Below the pieces are notes generated by a model, which saw nothing but the letters and a program-made list of their open reading frames with translations, was not told the origin of the DNA and did not search any database. From NCBI RefSeq assembly GCF_001267885.1, contig NZ_CP012382.1:7613001-7677000 (forward strand): DNA of 64,000 bases. The letters are read 5' to 3'. This document shows, piece by piece, positions 8,071-16,109 of this stretch. Within the stretch, counting starts at the first letter, position 1. The number at the start of each line of letters is the position of its first letter. The translations under genes and the position numbers were made by a program. Source of the DNA: Streptomyces ambofaciens ATCC 23877. GTDB taxonomy: Bacteria > Actinomycetota > Actinomycetes > Streptomycetales > Streptomycetaceae.

Positions 8071-9600
8071 TCACTTGGCGGGGGAGTAGTTGTAGATCGA
8101 CGGGACGGCCATGCCGGACTGCGGGCGGATGGTCACCGAGCCGTCCGAGACGTGCAGGTACGTCATCCGGTAGAAGGGCACGAACCACGCCTCCTTCACC
8201 AGGTGCTCGCCCAGCGCCCGTACCGCCGCCCCGGCCTGCTCGGCCGTGCCGGACTGGACGCGGGGGACCAGCTCGCGCACGGTGGCGTCGGAGGTGCCGA
8301 ACATGTTGAAGGCCCCCGGGTTGACCAGTTCGTCGACCACGACCCAGTCCGACGAGGACTGGCCCATGTTCATGACCATCCCGGAGTAGGCGCGGTCGGT
8401 GAACACCTTCTGGACCGCCGAGGCTCCGTCGAGGTCGTCCCAGACCAGCTTCACCCCGACGGCCTCGAGGTCGGAGGCGAGCGACGCGGCGAGCGCGTCG
8501 TTGACGATGGCGGCGATGCGGGGGAGCTTCAGCGTGAAGCCCTCGGCGTGGCCGGCCGTCCGCAGCAGCTCCTTGGCCCTGGCCGGGTCGTGGGCGTAGT
8601 ACGTGTCCAGCTTCCGGTCGTACCCGTGCGTGTCGGGGCCGAAGACCTGGGAGGTGATCTCGCCGCGGTTCTGGCGGATCGCCTCGAGCATCGTCTTCCG
8701 GTCGATGGCGAGGTTGAGGGCCTGACGGACGCGGGCGTCCTTCAGCGCCGGGGTCAGCTTCCCGCCCCGGTCGAACAGGAGCAGTCCCTGGAAGTCGAAC
8801 TCCTGCTCCGTCGTCTTCATCCGGGGGTCGGACTCGATGCTGATCTGCTGGTCGGCGCTCTGCAGGAGGGCCGCGTTCACCTGACCGGTCTTCAGGCCGT
8901 TGACGATCGCCGTCTCGTTGTCGAAGAAGCTCATCGTCAGCGTCTCGTAGGGCAGCGGCTCGCCCCAGTAGTCGGGGTTGCGCTGGTAGACCCACTTGGT
9001 GCCGACCGTGGTCTTCGTCCTGTCGAGGCGGTAGGGGCCGGTTCCGTCGGGGGTCGTCTTGAGCCCGTCGCCCTTGTCGAAGGCCGCCGGGTTGGCCATC
9101 AGACCGGCCGCGTCGCTCAGGTAGAACAGCATGGCGGGGTTGGGCTGCCTCAGTTTCAGCGTCACGTGCGTGGGGTCGTCGACCGCCACCGACTCCAGGT
9201 CCTTCAGCCACTTGGCGTCCGCACCCCCACCCGTCTTGAAGCGCTCCATGTTCGCCTTGACCGCAGCCGCGTCGAAGACGGTGCCGTCCGCGAACTTCGC
9301 GTCCTTGCGCAGGGTGAGACCGAGCTCGGTGCGGTCGGCGTTGTACTGCCACTCGGTGGCGAGCATGGGACGCAGCTCGCCGTCGGGCTCACGCTTGACG
9401 AGCGTGTCGTACGTCGCCTGGAAGTACGGCAGGGCACTGCCGACAGCCTGGGCGGGATCGAGGCTCTGCGGGAACGTCATGGTCGCGATGTTCAGCGTCG
9501 ACGTGCCGGTGTCCGCGGTGCCGGAGTCGGTGCATCCCGCGACGGCGAGAGAGGCCGCCAGACAGGCGGCGAGGGCCCCGGTTCGGGTGGTTCTGGTCAT
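8071..9600 (-). CDS. Solute-binding lipoprotein, family 5 (peptide/opine/nickel)
   Basis: 509 aa from the ATG at 9600. The N-terminus is a lipoprotein signal ending in the lipobox LAVAGC, with lipidated Cys23. Family 5 features follow: the TMTFPQSLDPAQ opening, YDTLVKREPDGELRPMLATEW, the GTGPY segment, and RQALNLAIDR with later hinge regions. It captures the substrate at the outer face of the membrane for DppB/DppC. It is the first gene of the operon; a divergent TetR gene and a small palindrome lie upstream. Confidence 0.9.
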   Translation of the reverse strand: MTRTTRTGALAACLAASLAVAGCTDSGTADTGTSTLNIATMTFPQSLDPAQAVGSALPYFQATYDTLVKREPDGELRPMLATEWQYNADRTELGLTLRKDAKFADGTVFDAAAVKANMERFKTGGGADAKWLKDLESVAVDDPTHVTLKLRQPNPAMLFYLSDAAGLMANPAAFDKGDGLKTTPDGTGPYRLDRTKTTVGTKWVYQRNPDYWGEPLPYETLTMSFFDNETAIVNGLKTGQVNAALLQSADQQISIESDPRMKTTEQEFDFQGLLLFDRGGKLTPALKDARVRQALNLAIDRKTMLEAIRQNRGEITSQVFGPDTHGYDRKLDTYYAHDPARAKELLRTAGHAEGFTLKLPRIAAIVNDALAASLASDLEAVGVKLVWDDLDGASAVQKVFTDRAYSGMVMNMGQSSSDWVVVDELVNPGAFNMFGTSDATVRELVPRVQSGTAEQAGAAVRALGEHLVKEAWFVPFYRMTYLHVSDGSVTIRPQSGMAVPSIYNYSPAK

Positions 9601-9674
9601 GGTTTTCGCTCCGTGTGGAGAGCCGGGGAAGGACGTCCCGGACGAGGTGGGCGGTGAGCTTAGCCGCAGAACTG

Positions 9675-9684
9675 ACCACTTGGT
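9675..9684. promoter_or_regulatory. Small palindrome in the SBP/TetR divergent region
   Basis: ACCA-CT-TGGT, a perfect 4-bp-arm palindrome, midway between the SBP start (9600) and the TetR start (9793). The size and position suit a TetR-family operator. That it is the operator for the adjacent TetR protein is inference. Confidence 0.35.
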
Positions 9685-9792
9685 AGGTTTTTCTCGGGTG
9701 CGGCCGGCCGGCTGGTAACTTCCGGGGACCTCGCGCCCTGTCGACGGCGCGGCCCCGCGATCCCTCGGCGACGACGGCAGGAGACCGCAGAA

Positions 9793-10452
9793 GTGAGCGC
9801 ACGACCCCAGGACGCCCCGCGTCGCCCGTCCAAAGGAGAACGGACACGGGCGCGCATCCTGGACTCCGCGGCCGAGTTGTTCTCCCGTTCCGGCTTCAAC
9901 GCCGTGTCGCTGCGGGACATCGCCGCGCACGCGGGGCTGACCCACGCCGGTGTGCTGCACCACTTCTCCGGCAAGGAGTCCCTGCTGACCGCGGTGCTGG
10001 GCCACCGCGACCGGATGGACGCGCAGTCGGTCTTCCCCGGCATCACCCATCCGGGCGCCCCCGAGCCGTCGCCGGCGGAGCGGCTGCGCATGCTCGTCGG
10101 CCTGGTGGCCCGCAACAGTGCGACCCCGGGTCTGGTCGCGCTGTACACGAAGCTGTCCGCCGAGGCCACGGACCCCGGGCATCCCGCCCACCACTACTTC
10201 AAGGAGCGGTACCGCGTCCTGCGGGAGGAGCTGACCGTCCTGGTCGAGGCAGTGCGAGCCGGGTCCGACCGGCCGCCCGCCGTCGATCCGGCGGTCGTCG
10301 CCCGGCAGTTGCTGGCGTTGATGGACGGGCTGCAGACCCAGTGGCTGCTGGAGCCCGGGGCCGTGGCGATGGAGGACCTGGTGCGTGACTACCTGGTCCG
10401 CCTCGGTCTCGATCCGGACGGCGGCGTGCGGGAGGCCGGCGTCAGCGGGTGA
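9793..10452 (+). CDS. TetR-family regulator divergent from the peptide ABC operon
   Basis: 219 aa; a GTG start at 9793 follows AGGAG with good spacing. The helix-turn-helix is near residues 18-62 (RILDSAAELFSRSGF, then SLRDIAAHAGLTHAGVLHHF). The C-terminal part (residues ~75-210) is a ligand-binding region of the type that ends in a hydrophobic dimer helix. Its position, head-to-head with the ABC operon, makes it the likely local repressor of the transporter and of itself. The inducer is unknown. Its 3' end overlaps the convergent SGNH hydrolase gene by 11 bp. Confidence 0.88.
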   Translation: MSARPQDAPRRPSKGERTRARILDSAAELFSRSGFNAVSLRDIAAHAGLTHAGVLHHFSGKESLLTAVLGHRDRMDAQSVFPGITHPGAPEPSPAERLRMLVGLVARNSATPGLVALYTKLSAEATDPGHPAHHYFKERYRVLREELTVLVEAVRAGSDRPPAVDPAVVARQLLALMDGLQTQWLLEPGAVAMEDLVRDYLVRLGLDPDGGVREAGVSG

Positions 10453-11356
10453 GGGCGGCGAGCACCGCATCGGCCGTACTCCGGTGCCCGTCGGCGTTGG
10501 GGTGGAATCCGGCCGCGGCCGCGGTGTCCTCCGGTTCGATCCAGCGCACCCCCGCCGGTCGGCACACCTCGTGCCCCACGGAGGGGCTGTAGGCGTCGAC
10601 GTAGGTGGCGTCGTTCGGAGCGGCCTGTGCGGCGAGCATGGCGTTGAGGTGCTTCGCCTTGTCGCGCAGCCAGGGGAAGTCCCCTTCGGCGAGCGCGACC
10701 GTAGCCCGGCAGGCCGTTCCGTCGTCGGGGAAGATCGCCGGGTACCCGACCACCAGGACCCGGGCGTGCGGGGAGCGGACGCGGATCTCGTCGAGGACGG
10801 CTGCGACGCGCGGTGCCGTGGCGTCGATGCGGGAGGCGATCTCGTCCGCGCCGAGCAGGGTGTAACTCCATTTGCAGGGCGCGCCCTGCGGGGCCAGGTA
10901 CCCGAGGAGTACGCAGCGGGTGATGACGCCGGGCAGGTCGAGGTCGTTGCCGCCGATGCCCAGCGTCACCAGGGTGGTGTCGGGGCGCAGGGCGTCCAGC
11001 TGCGGTGGTACGGCGTCCTGAGGGCCCGTCATGTGGCTCGTCTCGGCGCCCGCGCAGGTCACGTCGGTGAACGACGCGGCGTGCACCGCCCGGGCGACCA
11101 GCGTGGCGTAGTTGGCCGACGAGCGTCCGCAGACCGGGTCGGTCTGTTCGGGGACGCCGGGCCCGGAGCTGAAGGAGTCGCCGAGGGCGACGTAGCGCAC
11201 CTCCGTGATGGCCGGCTCGGCCGCGGGCGCCGGTCCCGTTGCGGAGGCGGCCGTGGTGGCGCCGATCAGGGCGGCGAAGGCCGCGGCGGCGGTGACCGCG
11301 CGTCGCGCCGCTCGTCTTCCGGGTGGCGCGGTGGCCGGCCGGCTGGAGGGAGGCAT
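10442..11356 (-). CDS. Secreted SGNH/GDSL-family hydrolase (esterase/lipase)
   Basis: 304 aa from the ATG at 11356. A twin-Arg-containing N-terminus and a hydrophobic Ala-rich stretch form a signal peptide (residues ~1-45). The catalytic block I GDSFSSGPG has Ser61. Block III is GIGGNDLD, and the terminal His lies in GFHPNADGH. Six or more Cys residues suggest disulfides, as in the Streptomyces SEST lipase/esterase group. The promoter (TTGACG-N18-TACGGT, 11396-11425) is overlapped by an operator that is nearly the reverse complement of the one in the divergent GH3 promoter, so the two genes probably share one repressor. The substrate may be an acylated glycoside or polysaccharide, given the neighbours (inference). 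Confidence 0.88.
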   Translation of the reverse strand: MPPSSRPATAPPGRRAARRAVTAAAAFAALIGATTAASATGPAPAAEPAITEVRYVALGDSFSSGPGVPEQTDPVCGRSSANYATLVARAVHAASFTDVTCAGAETSHMTGPQDAVPPQLDALRPDTTLVTLGIGGNDLDLPGVITRCVLLGYLAPQGAPCKWSYTLLGADEIASRIDATAPRVAAVLDEIRVRSPHARVLVVGYPAIFPDDGTACRATVALAEGDFPWLRDKAKHLNAMLAAQAAPNDATYVDAYSPSVGHEVCRPAGVRWIEPEDTAAAAGFHPNADGHRSTADAVLAALTR

Positions 11357-11393
11357 GGCGGTTCCTCGTTTCGGGCGATGGGGGAGAGTGCGA

Positions 11394-11414
11394 AAACCGT
11401 ACGGTGATCGGTTT
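11394..11414. promoter_or_regulatory. TetR-type operator copy 1 (SGNH promoter)
   Basis: A 21-bp element AAACCG-N9-CGGTTT. Read on the minus strand it matches copy 2 at 11499-11519 at 20 of 21 positions. It covers the -10 hexamer of the SGNH promoter. Confidence 0.75.
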
Positions 11415-11425
11415 CTGGTCGTCAA
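11396..11425 (-). promoter_or_regulatory. Promoter of the SGNH hydrolase gene
   Basis: On the minus strand, -35 TTGACG (11420-11425) and -10 TACGGT (11396-11401) are separated by 18 bp. The operator at 11394-11414 lies across the spacer and the -10, a repressing arrangement. Confidence 0.65.
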
Positions 11426-11488
11426 TAGGGTGCGCCGATATGGGGCGGCGGTGTCGACGAGGGGCGACTACCGGCGGGTAGAAGGTTC

Positions 11489-11517
11489 TTGACAGTAAAA
11501 ACCGATCATCGTACGGT
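11489..11517 (+). promoter_or_regulatory. Promoter of the GH3 gene
   Basis: -35 TTGACA (11489-11494, consensus) and -10 TACGGT (11512-11517) with a 17-bp spacer. The operator at 11499-11519 fills the spacer and the -10. The start codon at 11596 leaves a leader of about 70 nt. Confidence 0.7.
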
Positions 11518-11519
11518 TT
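11499..11519. promoter_or_regulatory. TetR-type operator copy 2 (GH3 promoter)
   Basis: AAACCG-N9-CGGTTT, extended by two A/T pairs on each side so that the outer arms AAAAACCG and CGGTTTTT (11497-11504 and 11514-11521) are perfectly complementary. It sits between the -35 and -10 of the GH3 promoter. Confidence 0.78.
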
Positions 11520-11595
11520 TTGAAACTTCACTCATCCGAACAGGCCCTCACCCCGCCGTACTCACCAGCCTCACCAGAGCCGAACAGGTGCGCGT

Positions 11596-14100
11596 ATGAC
11601 CCAGCAGACCCCGTCGACGCCGTCCCTCCCGCTGCCCGACAAGGCCTCGCTGACCAGTGGCGCGGGTGACTTCGTCACGTCCGGCCTCGGCGCCGCCGAC
11701 GTCCCCGCCGTCACCCTGTCCGACGGTCCGCACGGCCTGCGGCTGCCGAGGGAGAGCGGCGACGGCGGCCAACTCGACCTGCACAGCGCCGCACCCGCCA
11801 CCTGCTTCCCGCCGGCCGTGGCCCTGGGCAGCGGCTGGGACCCCGAGCTGACGCGTCGCGTCGCCGGCGCGATCGCCGCCGAGGCCTCCGCGCACGGGGT
11901 GCACGTGGTGCTCGGTCCCGGCATCAACATCAAGCGGTCGCCCCTGTGCGGGCGCAACTTCGAGTACTTCTCGGAGGATCCCCTGCTGACCGCCGAACTC
12001 GGCGGAGCCATGGTCCGGGGTCTTCAGGAGGCGGGTGTCGGCGCGGCGCTCAAGCACTACGCGGCCAACAACCAGGAGACGGACCGCATGCGCGTCAGTG
12101 CCGACGTCGACGAGCGTCCGCTGCGCGAGATCTACCTGCGCGCCTTCGAACGCATCGTCCGGCGCGACCGCCCCTGGTCCGTCATGGCCTCCTACAACGC
12201 GCTCAACGGCGTCCCGCTGTCGGAGAACACCCGGCTGCTCACCGACATCCTGCGCACGGAATGGGGATTCGACGGCATCGTCCTGTCCGACTGGGGTGCG
12301 GTGCGCGACCGGGTCGCCGCGCTGCGCGCCGGCCTCGATCTCCAGATGCCGGGCACCGGTGGGCGTACCGACCGGGAGGTCGTCGCCGCGGTGACTGGCA
12401 GCCGCCTCGACGAGTCGGTGCTCGATGCCGCGGTCGAGCGCCTCGTCCGCTTCGCCCGGCGCGCGGCGGGCGGTGTCACGGCCGGTCGCCGGTTCTCCGC
12501 CGAGGAGCACCACCGTCTGGCCGGCGAGGCTGCGGACCGGTGCGTGGTGCTCCTCAAGAACGACGGCGGACTCCTGCCCCTCGACCCGGCCGCCGGCAGC
12601 GTGGCCGTCATCGGTGAACTGGCCCGCACTCCCCGCTACCAGGGCGCGGGCAGCTCCCAGGTGACGCCCACCCGCCTCGACACGCCGCTCGACGGCCTCC
12701 GGCGGCTCGCCGACGGCGCTCGTGTGGAGTTCGCCCCGGGGTACACCCTCGACGGCACCGGTGAGGGTGCCGCCGGTGCCATCGAGGACGAGGCGGTGCG
12801 GCTCGCCGCCGGGAGCGACACGGTCGTGCTCTTCCTCGGACTCTCCGCACAGGACGAGTCCGAGGGCTTCGACCGCACCCACATCGATCTGCCCGCCGAC
12901 CAGGTGCGTCTCCTGGAGCGCGTCCGGGCCGTCAACGACCGGGTGTGCGTGGTGCTGTCCAACGGCGGAGCGGTGCGCACCTCGCCCTGGCACGAGACGG
13001 TGCCCGCCGTGGTCGAGGGCTGGTTGCTCGGCCAGGCCGGCGGTGGCGCGCTGGCCCGGGTGCTGTTCGGCACGGTCAACCCCTCCGGCAAGCTGGCCGA
13101 GACGCTGCCGTTGCGCCTGGAGGACTGCCCGAGCCACTTGTCCTTTCCCGGCGAGGAGGGCCGGGTCCGGTACGGAGAGGGGGTCTTCGTCGGCTACCGC
13201 GGCTACGACGCCGCCCGCCGCGAGGTGGCCTTCCCGTTCGGCCACGGGCTGTCCTACACCAGCTTCGCCTACTCCGGCCTGCGCGTGGACCCGCAGGAGG
13301 ACGGCGCGGCGTTCGGCGTCGCGGTGACCGTCACCAACACCGGGGACCGGGCGGGCCGAGAGGTGGTCCAGTTCTACAGCGCGGCACCGGCGGACTCCGA
13401 GGTCGCCCGGCCGCCGAGAGAACTGCGGGCCTTCGCCTCGGTGTCGCTCGACCCCGGTGAGAGCCGCGAGGTGGTGGTCCGACTGACGCGGGCCGACCTG
13501 GCCCACTACAGCGAACGCGAGGGCGGCTGGCGGGTCGAGGGCGGTGTCCACCGCATCGAGGCGGCCGCCTCCTCGCGGGACGTCCGGCTGTCGGCGGAGA
13601 TCACCCTCCAAGGGGACGCCTCGCGGCTGCGGCTGACCGGGCGCAACTCGCTCGCCGAATGGCTGCGCCACCCCGTGGGAGGTCCACTGCTCGCGGAGCG
13701 GTTCGCCCGCGCTCGGGCGGACGCGGCCGGGCCGGGAGCCCTGGAGGACCCGGTGATGCGGCGGTTCCTCGCCGGCATGCCGCTCGACGTGATCTCCGAC
13801 TTCCCGCAGAGCCCCGTATCGCCAGACGACGTGAGGGAGTTGGCCGCCACGGTCGCCGACTCGAGCGCCACCCGGACCACGCCGACCACACCGGGCGCCT
13901 CCACGGAGACCTCGGCGCCTCGGGCCGCGACGGCCGCTTCCGGTCCCGCGCCCGGGACGGCCGGCTCCGCGCCGGCACCTGTGCCCGGGACGGCCGGCTC
14001 CGCGCCCGCACCTGTGCCCCCGCCCGTCACCCCTGTGGCGGCCCCCACCGCCCCGCCGTCCGCCGCCACCGACGACGCGCCCCGCCCCACGGCGCGGTGA
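11596..14100 (+). CDS. GH3 beta-glycosidase
   Basis: 834 aa. An N-terminal GH3 (beta/alpha)8 domain has the substrate-loop KHYAANNQE and the nucleophile Asp232 in GIVLSDWGAV. A GH3_C domain (LLKNDGGLLPL, GNPSGKLAETLP-like NPSGKLAETLPL) and a fibronectin-III-like domain (VTVTNTGDRAGREVVQFY) follow. No signal peptide is visible, so it probably acts inside the cell on imported or diffusible glycosides. The last ~75 residues are a Pro/Ala/Thr/Ser tail containing two copies of PGTAGSAPAPV, not part of the fold. It is expressed from its own operator-covered promoter and translationally coupled to the following hydrolase (GTGA overlap). Specificity (glucoside, xyloside or other) is not determinable. 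Confidence 0.92.
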   Translation: MTQQTPSTPSLPLPDKASLTSGAGDFVTSGLGAADVPAVTLSDGPHGLRLPRESGDGGQLDLHSAAPATCFPPAVALGSGWDPELTRRVAGAIAAEASAHGVHVVLGPGINIKRSPLCGRNFEYFSEDPLLTAELGGAMVRGLQEAGVGAALKHYAANNQETDRMRVSADVDERPLREIYLRAFERIVRRDRPWSVMASYNALNGVPLSENTRLLTDILRTEWGFDGIVLSDWGAVRDRVAALRAGLDLQMPGTGGRTDREVVAAVTGSRLDESVLDAAVERLVRFARRAAGGVTAGRRFSAEEHHRLAGEAADRCVVLLKNDGGLLPLDPAAGSVAVIGELARTPRYQGAGSSQVTPTRLDTPLDGLRRLADGARVEFAPGYTLDGTGEGAAGAIEDEAVRLAAGSDTVVLFLGLSAQDESEGFDRTHIDLPADQVRLLERVRAVNDRVCVVLSNGGAVRTSPWHETVPAVVEGWLLGQAGGGALARVLFGTVNPSGKLAETLPLRLEDCPSHLSFPGEEGRVRYGEGVFVGYRGYDAARREVAFPFGHGLSYTSFAYSGLRVDPQEDGAAFGVAVTVTNTGDRAGREVVQFYSAAPADSEVARPPRELRAFASVSLDPGESREVVVRLTRADLAHYSEREGGWRVEGGVHRIEAAASSRDVRLSAEITLQGDASRLRLTGRNSLAEWLRHPVGGPLLAERFARARADAAGPGALEDPVMRRFLAGMPLDVISDFPQSPVSPDDVRELAATVADSSATRTTPTTPGASTETSAPRAATAASGPAPGTAGSAPAPVPGTAGSAPAPVPPPVTPVAAPTAPPSAATDDAPRPTAR

Positions 14101-15311
14101 CCGTGGGCGCGGTGGTGCGGGGGCGAGTGCGGCCGGGCTGGGAGGCCGTACGCGAGGCCTTCGGACACGGGCAGGCGGACGATCCGGGCGCCGCGCAACT
14201 GGCGGTCCACCACCGGGGCCGGCCGGTCGTCGACCTGTGGACCGAGGACACGGCTGCCGTCCGGCCCACCGGTCCCGACTCGGTCACCGTGCTGATGTCC
14301 GTCACCAAGGGCATGACGGCCGTGTGCGTCCATCTGCTCGCCGAACGCGGTCTGGTGGACCTGGAGGCGCCCGTCTCCCGCCACTGGCCGGAGTTCGCCG
14401 CGGCGGGCAAGGCGGAGACGACCGTGGCCGACCTGCTCGCCCACCGCGCCGGGCTGCCCGCCTTCACCGACGACCCGGCCGGCGTCGGCCTGCCCGCCCT
14501 CCTCGACGACGTCGGCCGCGTGCGCGCCCTCGCGTCGATGCGGCCGGTGTGGAAGCCCGGAACGGCGTACCTCTACCACGCCCTCACCTACGGCCACCTG
14601 CTGGGCGAGGTGGTCCGCCGGGTGACGGGCACGAGCATTGGGGCGTTCTTCGCCCGTGACGTGGCCGGGCCGCTGCGGCTGGACCTGTGGATGGGTCTGC
14701 CCCGGTCGGCGGAGCACCGGTTCGTCCCGCAGACCGCCGTACGGCCGACGCCCGGCGCCGAGCAGATCGACGCGGCGGTCGGCCGCCTCGGCCTGGCGGC
14801 CGGTGACCGGCTGGCCGCCGCCCTGCGCGCCTCGGCGCGTGAACTGGCCTCGGTCGTCGAGGCGTTCGGTACGCGTCGGGGCCGGGCCCACGAGTTCCCC
14901 GCCGCGGGCGGCATCGGCGACGCCCGGTCGTTGTCCCGCCTGTACGCGGCGCTCATCGGGGAGGTCGACGGCGTACGGCTGCTGTCGGCCGCGGCGGTGG
15001 ACCGCGCCCGGGCCCCGCAGACCGATCACCTGCCGCCACCAGGGCCGCTGCGCCGCTTCGACGGACCGGACCGGTCCAGGTTCGGCCTCGGCTTCGAGCT
15101 GCCCCGCCCCGGCGAACCCCTGCTCGGCGAAGGTTCCTTCGGCCACGCCGGAGCGGGTGGCCGACTCGCCATGGCGCACCCGGAGAGCGGCCTGGCGGTC
15201 GGCTACGTCTGCACGGCCATGGCCTGGGAGCCGTCCGCGGGTCCCGATCCGCGCTGGACGCCGTGGACCGCGGCGGTCAGGGAGGCGGCTGCCGGCGTCC
15301 GCCGGGCCTGA
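14097..15311 (+). CDS. Serine hydrolase, beta-lactamase/esterase EstB fold
   Basis: 404 aa from the GTG at 14097, which overlaps the GH3 stop as GTGA. The penicillin-binding/class-C fold is indicated by the opening HHRGRPVVDLW, the SxxK motif Ser68-Val-Thr-Lys71 in LMSVTKGMT, a Tyr-containing second motif in YLYHALTYGHLLGE, and a C-terminal FGHAGAGG segment in place of KTG. No signal peptide is present. Members of the group are esterases or amidases with unknown natural substrates. Tight coupling to GH3 suggests it removes an acyl group from the same glycosides (inference). Confidence 0.85.
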   Translation: MTVGAVVRGRVRPGWEAVREAFGHGQADDPGAAQLAVHHRGRPVVDLWTEDTAAVRPTGPDSVTVLMSVTKGMTAVCVHLLAERGLVDLEAPVSRHWPEFAAAGKAETTVADLLAHRAGLPAFTDDPAGVGLPALLDDVGRVRALASMRPVWKPGTAYLYHALTYGHLLGEVVRRVTGTSIGAFFARDVAGPLRLDLWMGLPRSAEHRFVPQTAVRPTPGAEQIDAAVGRLGLAAGDRLAAALRASARELASVVEAFGTRRGRAHEFPAAGGIGDARSLSRLYAALIGEVDGVRLLSAAAVDRARAPQTDHLPPPGPLRRFDGPDRSRFGLGFELPRPGEPLLGEGSFGHAGAGGRLAMAHPESGLAVGYVCTAMAWEPSAGPDPRWTPWTAAVREAAAGVRRA

Positions 15312-15466
15312 CACCTGGCGGGGCAGGGCCGGTCGCTCGGCCTGGCCGGTCGGCCCGGACCCGCCCTTCACCGCCGGTGGCGCGGCCGGGGGAACGAGGA
15401 TCCGGACGACCGCCTCGGGCCGCTGCCCAGCAGGCCCCGCGCGCCCCACGGCAGCCGGAGAAGACC

Positions 15467-15497
15467 GAGGGCGGGGCCCGGCCCGGGTCCCGCCCTC
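15467..15497. terminator. Hairpin between convergent serine hydrolase and TetR genes
   Basis: A 14-bp GC-rich stem (15467-15480 with 15484-15497, one G-U pair, 3-nt loop), placed 24 bp before the TetR stop. It could end transcription from both sides. Confidence 0.6.
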
Positions 15498-15520
15498 CGC
15501 CACACCGCTCCCCGCCCCGG

Positions 15521-16099
15521 TCAGCCCTCCCGGTCCGGGGCCAGCAGCCGCATGATGTCGTCGATGGGCTGTTCCATGTCCGTCGACCGGTCGATGAGCC
15601 ACTGCAACTGGATGCCGTCGGCCACCGCCAGCAGCAGTACCGCCAGTCGCTCGGGCGGGACGACGGTGGTCATGCGCCCCTCGTCCATGCGCTCGCGCAC
15701 GTACGTCGCCACCCGCTCGCGCAGCACCGGGTAGCGCTCGGCGAAGTGCGCGTGCGCGGGGTGGGCCGTGTCACTGGCGGCCGCCGCCATGGACACGAAC
15801 AGTTCCACCAGACCGGGGGTCCTGGCGCTCTCCCGGATGATCTCCCGGTAGCTCTCGGGGCTGCTCCGTTCGTCCTGCCGCACGCGGGCGGTCTCGTCGC
15901 GCATGCGCAGCACCTGAGTGAGCAGGTCCTCCTTGGAGTCGAAGTAGTGCATCAGCCCGGGCAGGCTGAGATTGCACTGGGCGGCCACCTTCCGCAGCGA
16001 GGTCCCCCGGTATCCCTCGGCCGCGAAGATCTCCAGAGCCGCGTGCAGGATCTCGCTGCGCTTCGCCTCGCCCTTCTCGTACGGGCCGCGTTTCGCCAT
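15521..16099 (-). CDS. TetR-family regulator of the glycosidase block
   Basis: 192 aa. The helix-turn-helix lies at residues ~12-58 (SEILHAALEIFAAEGY, then SLRKVAAQCNLSLPGLMHYF). The C-terminal half resembles sugar/antibiotic-responsive TetR proteins of the AcrR type. It begins 10 bp after the GH1 stop and on the same strand, so it is in the GH1 operon and would regulate itself through the operator at 17443-17463. It is the only regulator gene inside the block that carries three copies of the AAACCG-N9-CGGTTT element, hence the best candidate for binding them (inference). Confidence 0.87.
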   Translation of the reverse strand: MAKRGPYEKGEAKRSEILHAALEIFAAEGYRGTSLRKVAAQCNLSLPGLMHYFDSKEDLLTQVLRMRDETARVRQDERSSPESYREIIRESARTPGLVELFVSMAAAASDTAHPAHAHFAERYPVLRERVATYVRERMDEGRMTTVVPPERLAVLLLAVADGIQLQWLIDRSTDMEQPIDDIMRLLAPDREG

Positions 16100-16109
16100 G
16101 CCGGCCAGC

